This document shows positions 40,141 through 47,901 of a DNA stretch of 64,000 nt, piece by piece; positions within the stretch are counted from its first letter, which is position 1, and every line of letters starts with the position of its first letter. The position numbers and the translations under genes were made by a program. The stretch is from CAG-103 sp905215475. Its GTDB lineage: Bacteria > Bacillota > Clostridia > Oscillospirales > Oscillospiraceae. The notes below the pieces were generated by a model, which had not been told where the DNA came from, made no database searches, and was given only the letters and a program-made list of their open reading frames with translations. The stretch spans positions 248,001 to 312,000 of the forward strand of contig CAJMPW010000001.1 in assembly GCA_905215475.1 (NCBI GenBank), in the 5' to 3' direction.

Positions 40141-41754
40141 TCAGCCCCAGAGGGCGGTCAGCATGGGGATGATCTGCTTCTTGCGGCTCATCACGCCGGG
40201 CAGGAACACGGCATTGTCCTTCGGCTCGACCGAGAAGGCGGCGCGGATCGTGTCGTCATTGCCGATGAAGAGCAGGTTCGTGCCCTCCATGAGCACGTCC
40301 GTGACCATGAGCGCGATCATGTCATAGTGCTGCTGCTCGAGCTTCGTGGCCATGACGGCCAGCAGCTCGTCCTTGCGCTCGAGCACCTTGGCCGAGTCGA
40401 GCGACGTGACCTGACCGACGCCGAGATAGTGGTCGGCGATGTGGAACTCCTTGAAGTCGGCAAAGCACAGATCCTCGGCCGACTTGTCGCCGGCGCTCGA
40501 GGCGGCGAAGATCAGGTTGCCCAGCTCCTTGAGCGAGACGTTGGCGATGCGGGCCATGCGCTCGGCCATGGCAATGTCGCGCTTCGTGCACGTGGGGGAT
40601 TTGAACATGACCGTGTCGGACAAGATCGCGCCCGCCATCAGACCCGCCATGTTCGGCGACGGCATGACGCCGTGCTCCTGATACATATTGGTGATGATGG
40701 TCGTCGTGCTGCCGACGGGCTCGTTGCGCATACGGATGGGCTGTGTGGTCTGAATATCGGCCAGACGGTGGTGGTCGATGATCTCGAGGATCTCGGCCTG
40801 CTCCAGACCGGGCACGGCCTGCGCCAGCTCGTTGTGGTCGACGAGCACGACACGCTTGCGCCGCGGACGCAGCAGGTGATAGCGCGAGAGCGTGCCGACG
40901 ACCTTTTCGTTCTCGTCGAGCACGGGGTAGCAGCGGTAGCGGCTCTCGAGCACGACCTCACGCACGTCGTCGATGTAATCGTCGAGGTGGAAGCTGACCA
41001 GATCCTCCGTGTTGCACGGGCGGGAGATCGGGATCGCCTGATACACCAGCCGCGCCACGCGGCTCGCGTCGAGCGGGGTGGAGATGATGCAGGTCTTGCC
41101 GGCGTTTTCAAGCCACGCGGGATCGACGTCGGTCTGGCAGAGGATGATGCACTGTACGCCGACGTCGAGCGCGCGGCGGATCATATCCGGCTGGTTGCCG
41201 CAGAGGATGATGCTGTCGGGGTCGGAGAAGAGCAGGTTGTCGCAGCTCTGCGGCAGGGCGATCGTCACCACACCGGACACGCGGTCGACCTGCTCGGCGC
41301 CGTCGTTGAGGATGCGCCCCTCGATGACGCTCAGGAGGTTGAACAGCGGCAGCGCGTCCACGTGCCGGTCGCTGATCGTGCGCATGCTGTAGGCCGCAAT
41401 GTCGCCGGCGGAGAGCATACCGTAGAGCGTGCCGTCCTCATTGATGATGGGCACGGCGGAGATGTTCTGGTCGCGCATGATGTGCCAGGCGCGGTCCATC
41501 GTGACGCTGGAGTTGAGCGCCGGCGGCGTGTCAAAGTCCAGATCGCGCACCTGCGTGCGGACGTTGCTGATCGTTACCGGCTCCTGAAAGCCGAAGCGGT
41601 CGAGCAGGCGCTGCGTCTCGTCGCTGATGTGGCCGAGATGCGCGGCCACATAATCCCGGTCGCCGAGCGCGTTGCGCAGTGCGGCATAGGAAATGGCGGC
41701 CGCGACGGAGTCCGTGTCCGGATTTCGGTGGCCGGTGACATAGATTCTATTCAT
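40141..41754 (-). CDS. CBS/DRTGG-type family II (Mn-dependent) inorganic pyrophosphatase
   Basis: A 537-aa pyrophosphatase that hydrolyses PPi to phosphate. The DHH-type N-terminal metal motif is VTGHRNPDTDSVAAA (residues 6-20). A regulatory insert holds two CBS motifs (~75-125 and ~245-295; SSVTMDRAWHIMRDQNISAVPII) around a DRTGG-like domain. The catalytic core resumes with VVLVDHNE and LEIIDHHRLADI, and a DHHA2 domain (~400-537) carries SRKKQIIP. CBS-PPases are controlled by adenine nucleotides. Start at 41754 with AAAGGAG upstream; an upstream in-frame ATG is not supported. Confidence 0.93.
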   Translation of the reverse strand: MNRIYVTGHRNPDTDSVAAAISYAALRNALGDRDYVAAHLGHISDETQRLLDRFGFQEPVTISNVRTQVRDLDFDTPPALNSSVTMDRAWHIMRDQNISAVPIINEDGTLYGMLSAGDIAAYSMRTISDRHVDALPLFNLLSVIEGRILNDGAEQVDRVSGVVTIALPQSCDNLLFSDPDSIILCGNQPDMIRRALDVGVQCIILCQTDVDPAWLENAGKTCIISTPLDASRVARLVYQAIPISRPCNTEDLVSFHLDDYIDDVREVVLESRYRCYPVLDENEKVVGTLSRYHLLRPRRKRVVLVDHNELAQAVPGLEQAEILEIIDHHRLADIQTTQPIRMRNEPVGSTTTIITNMYQEHGVMPSPNMAGLMAGAILSDTVMFKSPTCTKRDIAMAERMARIANVSLKELGNLIFAASSAGDKSAEDLCFADFKEFHIADHYLGVGQVTSLDSAKVLERKDELLAVMATKLEQQHYDMIALMVTDVLMEGTNLLFIGNDDTIRAAFSVEPKDNAVFLPGVMSRKKQIIPMLTALWG

Positions 41755-41800
41755 GTAAAGTGTAACTCCTTTGGCGCTGTTGTGAGACAAACCATATCAT

Positions 41801-41828
41801 ATTATAATCTGCCGGCCGCCCTTGTCAA
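41801..41828 (-). promoter_or_regulatory. Promoter of the pyrophosphatase gene
   Basis: On the minus strand, TTGACA (41823-41828), 16-nt spacer, TATAAT (41801-41806). Both boxes are consensus. Confidence 0.8.
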
Positions 41829-41882
41829 TGATTGTTCGGATAAGTGCAAAAACTGTCCGGTTTGTTGGCAGGCCTCTGGTCG

Positions 41883-41893
41883 TGGTCTGACCA
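41883..41893. promoter_or_regulatory. Upstream FCD-GntR-type operator
   Basis: TGGTCTGACCA, a perfect TGGT-N3-ACCA dyad, within a wider TCTGGT...ACCAGA frame (41875-41895). Its centre lies 103 bp upstream of the second site. This half-site pattern is typical of FadR/FCD-subfamily GntR regulators. Confidence 0.7.
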
Positions 41894-41940
41894 GATACGT
41901 TGTGATAAGCGATAAAAATGGGACAGTGGACGAAAACCAG

Positions 41941-41969
41941 TTGCACATTGTCAAAAATTATGCTATCTT
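41941..41969 (+). promoter_or_regulatory. Promoter of the 2-hydroxyacyl-CoA dehydratase operon
   Basis: TTGCAC (41941-41946), 17-nt spacer, TATCTT (41964-41969) with an extended TGC just before. It lies between the two operator-like sites. Confidence 0.65.
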
Positions 41970-41985
41970 TGGTTCAAAGGGCTTC

Positions 41986-41996
41986 TGGTTGAACCA
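41986..41996. promoter_or_regulatory. Downstream FCD-GntR-type operator
   Basis: TGGTTGAACCA, a TGGT-N3-ACCA dyad extended to TCTGGT-TGA-ACCAGA (41984-41998). It sits about 20 nt after the -10 box, where a bound repressor would block transcription. Confidence 0.7.
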
Positions 41997-42045
41997 GATG
42001 GCAGACCGGAGACCCGCGACGAACTGTGAGAGGTGGAAGCAAACC

Positions 42046-43242
42046 ATGAAAGACCTGAAGCATCTGATCTATTTTGAGAATCTGCTGCAGGAGGCCAACA
42101 ACGAGCTGGTACAGCAGGCCAAGGCGGAAGGGGAACACGCCCTGGGCTACACCTGTTATTTTGTGCCGGAGACGCTGCTGAACCTGCCCGGCTGCTTCTC
42201 AAGCCGCCTGCGTGCGCCGAATACCGGCAGCATCGACGTGGGCACGTATTATATGTCGAGCAAGATCTGCTCGTATACCCGCAGCATTCTCGAGCGCGGC
42301 ATCGAGGGCGGCTATGACTATCTCGACGCGCTGCTCTCGTCCGAGACGTGCCAGATGATGCACCGCGGGCACGAGCATTTTGAGATACTCGGCCTTGTGA
42401 AGGAGAAAAATCCGCAGTTTTTCATGAGCATGATGGACGTGCCGTTCTCAGACGAGGACTTTGCCGTCGATCACTATGAGGAGCAGCTGCGCGTGCACGT
42501 GCTCGAGCCGCTGCACGAGACCTACGGCATCGACATCTCCGATAAGGCGATCCGCGCGGCGATCCGCGATCACAACGAGATTTCCCGCGTCATGACCGAG
42601 ATCGGCGACCTGCGCAAGGCGGCGAACCCCGTCATCACGGGCTATGAATTTCACGTGCTGCAGCTCGTGAGTCAGGTGTGTCCGCACAAGCGCATCCTGC
42701 CGTACCTCAAGCAGACGCTCACCGAGCTCAAGCGCCGCAAGCCGGACGCGCAGCCGTGGTTCCGCGTGCGTCTGGTCGTGACCGGCAGCGAGATCGACGA
42801 CCCCGCGTTCACGAAGCTCATCGAGGACTGCGGTGCGATGGTCGTGGCCGACCGCTACTGCTACGGCAGCCTGCCCGGCCGCGAGCAGATCGAAATTCTC
42901 GACGGGGAGACGCCGCTGCGCGCCGTCGCCCGCCACTACCTGCGCACGAGCCAGTGCCCGCGCTTTATGGAGCGCGCGCGCTCTGACGGCCGACGCACCT
43001 ATGTCCGCGACCTGTGCCGCGAATACAGCGCCGACGGCGTGCTCTATGAACAGATGAAGTTCTGCGAGTTCTGGAGCTATGAGCGTGTGCTCGGCGTGCA
43101 CATCCTGCAGGAGGAGCTGGGCATCCCGACCGTCGGCATCGAGAAGGAGTACACCCTTGCCGGCGCCGGTCAGCTGCGCACGCGCATTCAGGCGTTTGTG
43201 GAGAGTCTTGAGATCAAGCACATTCAGGGAGGGAAGCTGTGA
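42046..43242 (+). CDS. 2-hydroxyacyl-CoA dehydratase-like subunit (HgdB/D type)
   Basis: A 398-aa subunit of the radical 2-hydroxyacyl-CoA dehydratase superfamily. These enzymes remove water from 2-hydroxyacyl-CoA through a ketyl radical, using a [4Fe-4S] cluster. Candidate cluster ligands are Cys37 (GYTCYF), Cys75 (SSKICSYTRSI) and Cys102 (SSETCQMM). The C-terminal half has the duplicated Rossmann-like fold (RVRLVVTGSEIDDPAFTKLI) and ends with EYTLAGAGQLRTRIQAF, the family's E-x(8-10)-GQ-x-RTR-x-EAF signature. First gene of the operon; its stop overlaps the next start. Confidence 0.88.
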   Translation: MKDLKHLIYFENLLQEANNELVQQAKAEGEHALGYTCYFVPETLLNLPGCFSSRLRAPNTGSIDVGTYYMSSKICSYTRSILERGIEGGYDYLDALLSSETCQMMHRGHEHFEILGLVKEKNPQFFMSMMDVPFSDEDFAVDHYEEQLRVHVLEPLHETYGIDISDKAIRAAIRDHNEISRVMTEIGDLRKAANPVITGYEFHVLQLVSQVCPHKRILPYLKQTLTELKRRKPDAQPWFRVRLVVTGSEIDDPAFTKLIEDCGAMVVADRYCYGSLPGREQIEILDGETPLRAVARHYLRTSQCPRFMERARSDGRRTYVRDLCREYSADGVLYEQMKFCEFWSYERVLGVHILQEELGIPTVGIEKEYTLAGAGQLRTRIQAFVESLEIKHIQGGKL

Positions 43243-44780
43243 TGGCGGACAAGAAGGTCAAAGGCGCCGGGGATCGTTTTCTGCCCGGCAGCAACATTGC
43301 AAAGCACCGCGAGTGGCGCGGTCTGAAGGATACCTGGTACGACTATGTCGAGTGGGTCAAGGTGCTCGGCATTATGGGCGGCTTTGTGGCCAAGAGCCCG
43401 GTGCGCATCGCGCGCGGTATGCTGACCTACCGCTGGATGGGCTCATACCTCGGCGCGCTGAACATGATCGACCGCTGCGTCGAGGGCCTGCGCGGCCCGG
43501 CGCTGCGTGTGGCGCGCCTGTACCTCAACACGATCATGAAAGGCTCGACGACCTCCATCGCCGAGATGATGATGGGCGACCGCCGCTTCGGCGACAATGC
43601 CTTCGGCCGCACGCAGGTCGTGCTCGAGCAGACCATGTGCCCGGAGATCCTCGCCGGCTTCAAGAACCTGCGCCCTGCGCAGCTTGAGCCGTTCCAGGGG
43701 CTGCTGCTGTGCTACATGGATCAGGGCGCAAACCCGTATTATATCGACGCCATGGAGAGCGTCGGACTGCCAGCGGATTCCTGCCGCCTGTCGAACAATG
43801 CCGCCGGCGTTGCGCTGCTCGATGAGTTCCCGAAGATCGGCGCCTGCTGCATCTCCAATAACGCCCCGTGTGACTCGTCGACCATGAACAGCCAGCTCAT
43901 CGAGCGCCACCTCGACGTGGACACGATGCCGGCCGCTATCCCCATGCGCTGGGACGACCCGCACACGCGCAAGTATGCCCGCGAGTCCCTGCGCCGCATC
44001 ATCGACTTTGTCGAGCGGCACACGGGCGAGACCTATGACTGGGACGCCTGCCGCGCCATCATGGAAAAGCACAACGACGAGGTGCGCAACGAGCAGGAGA
44101 AGTGGGGCTTTATGGCCTCGCCCTACACTGCCGCCGCGCTCGCGGTCCCGGCACTGTTCCACACCTTTTACTATGCCTTCTCCGGCGGCCGGAATCCCGA
44201 GGTCATGAAGACCGAGAAAAAGGTCATGCGCATCCTCGAGCAGGCGTATGCAGACAAGACCAATTGCTTCCCCAAGACGCGCTACCGCGCCCTCACATGG
44301 GGCGGTCCGCCGTGCTACTGGCTGCAGTTCCCGAACTGGCTGTATAACTGCTGGGGCATTCTGATGATCGCGGGCATGGACCTGTTTTCCGGCAACGTCA
44401 TCATCGACACGACCGACGAGGAAACCATCCTCGACGGCATCGCCCGCAACTACGAGACCGGCGTCATGCGCCGCCACCTGACCGGCGGCTGGCGGCACCT
44501 TGTGGAGTTCTGGGACGAGGCGGAGAAATTCCACTGCGACATGGTCATCCTGCACGATGACATCACCTGCAAGGGTGCGCTCGGTCTCACGGGCGTCATC
44601 CTCGATCAGGCGAAGGAGCGGACGACGAAGCTCATGGTGGTCTCGAACGATATGTTCGACCACCGCACCATCTCCCGCGCCGACATCCGCCAGCAGGTCA
44701 ACGATTTCATGTTCTCGGTCATGCAGGCAGAGCCGCTCGATGCGTCCCTGCTGCAGTATGACGATTACGAGGGCTGGTAA
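43242..44780 (+). CDS. 2-hydroxyacyl-CoA dehydratase-like subunit (HgdA type, large)
   Basis: A 512-aa second subunit, longer than classical HgdA (~430-480 aa). Cys-rich blocks that may hold the second cluster or substrate site are IGACCISNNAPCDSSTMNSQ (~204-223), TNCFPKTRYRALTWGGPPCYW (~335-355) and HDDITCKGALGLTG (~440-453). It has a divergent, basic, Trp-rich N terminus (HREWRGLKDTWYDYVEWVKV). GGAGG precedes ATG 43242, which overlaps the upstream TGA. No CoA-transferase or acyl-CoA dehydrogenase gene is adjacent, so the substrate (hydroxyglutaryl-, lactoyl-, phenyllactoyl- or other CoA) is open. Confidence 0.85.
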   Translation: MADKKVKGAGDRFLPGSNIAKHREWRGLKDTWYDYVEWVKVLGIMGGFVAKSPVRIARGMLTYRWMGSYLGALNMIDRCVEGLRGPALRVARLYLNTIMKGSTTSIAEMMMGDRRFGDNAFGRTQVVLEQTMCPEILAGFKNLRPAQLEPFQGLLLCYMDQGANPYYIDAMESVGLPADSCRLSNNAAGVALLDEFPKIGACCISNNAPCDSSTMNSQLIERHLDVDTMPAAIPMRWDDPHTRKYARESLRRIIDFVERHTGETYDWDACRAIMEKHNDEVRNEQEKWGFMASPYTAAALAVPALFHTFYYAFSGGRNPEVMKTEKKVMRILEQAYADKTNCFPKTRYRALTWGGPPCYWLQFPNWLYNCWGILMIAGMDLFSGNVIIDTTDEETILDGIARNYETGVMRRHLTGGWRHLVEFWDEAEKFHCDMVILHDDITCKGALGLTGVILDQAKERTTKLMVVSNDMFDHRTISRADIRQQVNDFMFSVMQAEPLDASLLQYDDYEGW

Positions 44781-44796
44781 ACAGGAGGAAATGATG

Positions 44797-44958
44797 ATGA
44801 AAAAACTGCTGCCAAAGCTGCTCCTCGGCGCGACCGGCGTCTGGGTGGGGAGCATGCTCATCTACTGGTTCAATCTCGATAACAAGGCGATTTATTTTCT
44901 CGTGCGGCCGCTGCTGAATAAGCTCTATGACCGCAGAAAGGTTGACGGGAAGGTCTGA
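44797..44958 (+). CDS. Small single-span membrane protein in dehydratase operon
   Basis: A 53-aa protein, MKKLLPKLLLGATGVWVGSM..., with one hydrophobic stretch (~6-24), an aromatic amphipathic segment (YWFNLDNKAIYFLVRPLL), and a basic tail YDRRKVDGKV. Three tandem ATGs occur; ATG 44797 has AGGAGG 8 nt upstream and is preferred. It follows the large dehydratase subunit by 16 nt, and its stop overlaps the GntR start. A role in tethering the complex to the membrane is conceivable; no family is recognised. Confidence 0.72.
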   Translation: MKKLLPKLLLGATGVWVGSMLIYWFNLDNKAIYFLVRPLLNKLYDRRKVDGKV

Positions 44959-45665
44959 TGGGATTTCGGCAGATCCAGGCGCCGACGCTCCGGGAGCTGT
45001 TCGTCGACCAGGTCATCGGCATGATCTTTTCCGGCGAGCTGAAGGTGGGCGACCGCCTGCCGTCGGAGCGTGAGCTGTCCGAGCAGATGCACATCAGCCG
45101 CTCCATGGTGCACACCGGACTCGAGGATCTCGAGCGCATGGGCTTTGTGCGCATGGAGGCGCGCCGCGGCAACTACATCGAGGACTATGCCCGCCACGGC
45201 AATTTCGAGACGCTCATGGCGCTCGCCAAGTACGGCGGCGAAATTGACCACGCCATCGAGAGCTCACTCGTTGAGGCGCGCGATGCGATCGAGGGCGGGG
45301 CGATGCTCCTGCTCGGTGAGCGCGGCACGCCGGAGGATATGCAGCAGCTGCGCGCCATCACGGACGGGCTGCGCGCCGCCGTGGATGCAGGTGAGGGCAA
45401 CGCTGCCTATGCGCGGTGGATGCGCCGCTTCGACACGGCCATCGCCGAGCTGAGCGGCAACCGCATCTTCCCCATGCTCATGAACAGCCTTGCGGATGTG
45501 GGCGGCGTCCTCTGGGAGCGGTGTGTCGGCTTCTGGGGCGCGGAGACGGTCATCGAGCAGGAGCTGCGCATCATCGATATGCTCTCCGCCGGACGCGGCC
45601 GCGATGCGGCGCTGTATATCGAGAACATCTACCACCATTACTGCGATGCGCATGCGGATGCGTGA
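44958..45665 (+). CDS. GntR-family regulator, FadR/FCD subfamily
   Basis: A 235-aa regulator with an N-terminal GntR winged helix (residues ~10-75; LRELFVDQVIGMIFSGELKV, DRLPSERELSEQMHISRSMV) and a C-terminal all-helical FCD effector domain (~90-228). The domain's metal-ligand pattern (Asp, His residues near RWMRRFDTAIAELSGN and the terminal IYHHYCDAH) fits carboxylate-sensing FadR-like proteins. Its start overlaps the previous stop by one base. It probably controls its own operon through the TGGT-N3-ACCA sites at 41883-41893 and 41986-41996. Confidence 0.92.
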   Translation: MGFRQIQAPTLRELFVDQVIGMIFSGELKVGDRLPSERELSEQMHISRSMVHTGLEDLERMGFVRMEARRGNYIEDYARHGNFETLMALAKYGGEIDHAIESSLVEARDAIEGGAMLLLGERGTPEDMQQLRAITDGLRAAVDAGEGNAAYARWMRRFDTAIAELSGNRIFPMLMNSLADVGGVLWERCVGFWGAETVIEQELRIIDMLSAGRGRDAALYIENIYHHYCDAHADA

Positions 45666-45679
45666 CGGCGCACAATACG

Positions 45680-45715
45680 CAAAAGTCCGCCTGACTGCTT
45701 GTCAGGCGGACTTAT
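45680..45715. terminator. Left copy of duplicated terminator (element B)
   Basis: A 36-nt hairpin (AAGTCCGCCTGAC with its complement), 14 nt after the GntR stop, repeated exactly at 45915-45950. Confidence 0.9.
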
Positions 45716-45914
45716 CAGTTTGTCCAAAAACCTCGTAGAGTTTCGCCGCTGGCGCGGCGAAAGAAAGTCCGATCATTTTCTCAGGCGACATGTGCGGCTG
45801 AGAAAATACCGCTCGGCCTGCAAACGTGCGCGCCGTTCGCCTTGGGCGGACGGCGCGTGCGCTGCAGTCAGGCCGCAAACTCTTTTGTCAGAAAGTAATA
45901 CTTTCTGACAGCCT
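45716..45914. repeat. Structured ~199-nt intergenic element, copy B
   Basis: Second copy of the element at 18280-18477, same orientation and same order of blocks, in another convergent gap between identical terminators. Hairpin arms differ from copy A in a compensatory way: TTTCGCCGC/GCGGCGAAA, ATTTTCTCAG/CTGAGAAAAT around the unchanged GGCGACATGTGCGG region, CGCGCCGTTCGCC/GGCGGACGGCGCG, and TGTCAGAAAGTA/TACTTTCTGACA. Ends are TCAGTTTGTC and GACAGCCTC. No credible reading frame. Confidence 0.85.
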
Positions 45915-45950
45915 CAAAAGTCCGCCTGACTGCTTGTCAGGCGGACTTAT
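45915..45950. terminator. Right copy of duplicated terminator (element B)
   Basis: Identical over 36 nt to 45680-45715; terminates the minus-strand TetR gene, whose stop is at 45959. Confidence 0.9.
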
Positions 45951-45958
45951 TGTTTGCG

Positions 45959-46540
45959 TTATGAGCGGCTCAGGTTTCCGAGATAGCCGAGGATGTTGTC
46001 ATTGATCTCACCGGTGAGCGCACGGTTGTAGTTGCAGATGAACGTGCCGGCGATGAGGATCATCATCGCCTCGGCCTCGTGCATACCGGCCTCCTGACCG
46101 TAGATGCGGATGAGGCACTGCTCCATGAGTGTGCGCCAGGCGCGAAACTCGTCCTGCACGAGCTGCCCGATCTCCGGGTCATAGCGCGCGAGGACGTAGG
46201 TCTGGGTCGTGGCGCTTGGGCGCTGCTCATGCGACGGGGCGTTGGCCACGTAGTCCATGAAGGCGTTCATGTACGCGAGGTTGGAGGCATAGTCTGCGCG
46301 CGCGTGCGCGGCGAACCACTGGCTGCACTTTTCGCTCATATATTCGCGCGTGTAGCGCACATAGGCGAGAACAAGGTCGTTTTTGCTCTCAAAATAGTTG
46401 AGCAGCTTGGCGTGGCTCATGCCCGCCTCGGCTGCAATATCGCGCAGGGACACGCTCAGCATGGGCTTGCGCTCGATGCAGCGTTCAAACGCCATGAGGA
46501 TGTCCTTGCGGATCTGCTCACGGTCGACAATGATCGGCAT
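45959..46540 (-). CDS. TetR-family transcriptional regulator
   Basis: A 193-aa regulator. The N-terminal helix-turn-helix DREQIRKDILMAFERCIERK through SLRDIAAEAGMSHAKLLNYFESKNDLVLAY (residues ~6-58) is a clear TetR domain; the rest is a helical ligand-binding domain of unknown specificity. ATG 46540 has GGAGG 8 nt upstream. It lies alone between element B and the upstream EIIC-like gene's terminator, so no target is indicated by context. Confidence 0.92.
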   Translation of the reverse strand: MPIIVDREQIRKDILMAFERCIERKPMLSVSLRDIAAEAGMSHAKLLNYFESKNDLVLAYVRYTREYMSEKCSQWFAAHARADYASNLAYMNAFMDYVANAPSHEQRPSATTQTYVLARYDPEIGQLVQDEFRAWRTLMEQCLIRIYGQEAGMHEAEAMMILIAGTFICNYNRALTGEINDNILGYLGNLSRS

Positions 46541-46619
46541 ATTCTTCGCCTCCGGGAAACTTGGATGCACCGATTATACAGCGTTTCGAACCGTCCGTCA
46601 AATCGCGGCACGGCACATG

Positions 46620-46653
46620 AAAAAACCGCACAGGATCAGCTCCTGTGCGGTTT
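46620..46653 (-). terminator. Terminator after the EIIC-like gene
   Basis: 12-14-bp stem (AAACCGCACAGGA and complement), 5-nt loop, T-run on the minus strand. Confidence 0.9.
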
Positions 46654-46665
46654 GACGATACTGGT

Positions 46666-47784
46666 TCAGTCGAGCTTCAGATCGCCCTCGCGGATCCAGC
46701 CGAGGCGGCGGCACAGCAGACCGATCGCCCAGCAGATCACGGCCGGCAGCACGATGCACACCAGCAGCAGGCCGATCCAGTCCATCGCGCCGGGCTGAAT
46801 GGCCACGGCGCCGTTGGCGATGGCCGCCTCGCTCGGAGCGACCCAGCCGGTCCACACGCCGATCGGACCGCACAGACCGCACGTGCCCATGCCGGAGTTG
46901 ACGGCGGCGCCGTTCATCTGGAGCTTGAAGATGCACGTTGCGATCGGCCCCGTGATGGCGGATGTCACGATGGCGGGGATCCAGATCTTCGGGTTGCGGA
47001 CGATGTTGCCCATCTGCAGCATACTCGTGCCGAGCCCCTGACTGACCAGACCGCCCCAGCCGTTTTCGCGGAAGCTCAGCACGGCAAAGCCCACCATGTT
47101 CGCGCAGCAGCCGGCCACGGCCGCGCCGCCTGCAAGTCCCGTGAGCGAGAGCGCCGCGCAGATGGCCGCCGACGAGATCGGCAGCGTGAGCGCGATGCCC
47201 ACGATGACCGACACGATGATGCCCATGACGAACGGCTGCTGCTCGGTCGCCCACATGATGATGTTGCCGACCCAGCTTGCGCCCTTGCCGATGGGCGCGG
47301 CGACGAGCATGGCGAGCCCGATGCCGACGAGGATCGTGACGATGGGGGTCACGAGGATGTCCACCTTCGTCTCCTTGCTGACGGCCTTGCCGAACTCGGC
47401 CGCGATGACCGCCGTCACAAGCACGGCCAGCGGACCGCCTGCGCCGCCCATGGCGTTTGTCGCAAAGCCGACCGGAACGAGGGAGAAGAGCACCATCGCC
47501 GGCGCGTGCAGCGCGTGGCCGATGGCGACCGCCATTGCCGGACCGACCATCAGCGAGGCGCAGCCGCCGATCGTATAGCCGACCGCGGCCTCACCCTTGC
47601 CGAGGGTGAAGATGATGGCGTTGAGAAAACCGATGTGGAACTGCTGACCGAGCGTGTTGAGGATCGTGCCGATCAGCAGCGAGCAAAACAGACCCTGCGC
47701 CATCGCGCCGAGCGCGTCGATGCCGTAGCGCCGCAGAGAGATCTCGATGTCCTTTCGCTTCAGAAAGTCCCGGAATCGCTGCAT
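46666..47784 (-). CDS. PTS EIIC_2-like membrane transporter under NiaR-type control
   Basis: A 372-aa protein with about nine or ten membrane spans and many Gly/Ala-rich helices, resembling the PTS EIIC_2-like family; no EIIA or EIIB domain is present. Notable segments are GYTIGGCASLMVGPAMAVAIG, NAMGGAGGPLAVLVTAVIAAEFGK and SGMGTCGLCGPIGVWTGW. AGGAGGG precedes ATG 47784. The promoter is overlapped by a perfect 40-nt palindrome of NiaR type, with niaR and pncB immediately upstream. I infer a niacin-related transport role; a sugar role would be expected from family name alone. Confidence 0.75.
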   Translation of the reverse strand: MQRFRDFLKRKDIEISLRRYGIDALGAMAQGLFCSLLIGTILNTLGQQFHIGFLNAIIFTLGKGEAAVGYTIGGCASLMVGPAMAVAIGHALHAPAMVLFSLVPVGFATNAMGGAGGPLAVLVTAVIAAEFGKAVSKETKVDILVTPIVTILVGIGLAMLVAAPIGKGASWVGNIIMWATEQQPFVMGIIVSVIVGIALTLPISSAAICAALSLTGLAGGAAVAGCCANMVGFAVLSFRENGWGGLVSQGLGTSMLQMGNIVRNPKIWIPAIVTSAITGPIATCIFKLQMNGAAVNSGMGTCGLCGPIGVWTGWVAPSEAAIANGAVAIQPGAMDWIGLLLVCIVLPAVICWAIGLLCRRLGWIREGDLKLD

Positions 47785-47819
47785 AGGGAAGCCCTCCTAT
47801 AAAAACATGAAATAAAATA

Positions 47820-47859
47820 AGTATGCTTTACAGGTGTCTTGACACCTGTAAAGCATACT
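47820..47859. promoter_or_regulatory. NiaR-type operator (perfect 19-bp palindrome)
   Basis: Arms of 19 nt (47820-47838 and 47841-47859) are perfect complements around TT. The core is ACAGGTGTC-TT-GACACCTGT, resembling NiaR (YrxA) sites of Firmicutes. It overlaps the -10 box of the EIIC-like gene and lies 43 nt from the end of niaR. Confidence 0.85.
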
Positions 47860-47885
47860 ATAAAGGCTTCTCATGCACTTGTCAA
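47857..47885 (-). promoter_or_regulatory. Promoter of the EIIC-like gene
   Basis: On the minus strand, TTGACA (47880-47885), 17-nt spacer, TATAGT (47857-47862). The -10 box runs into the palindrome, so repressor and polymerase cannot bind together. Confidence 0.8.
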
Positions 47886-47901
47886 CTAAATTAAACTTCT
47901 G

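Noticed and set aside
47820..47859. Reading the 40-nt palindrome as a terminator of niaR
   Set aside because: It lacks a GC-rich core with T-run and overlaps a good promoter for the next gene; the core matches a NiaR-type operator.
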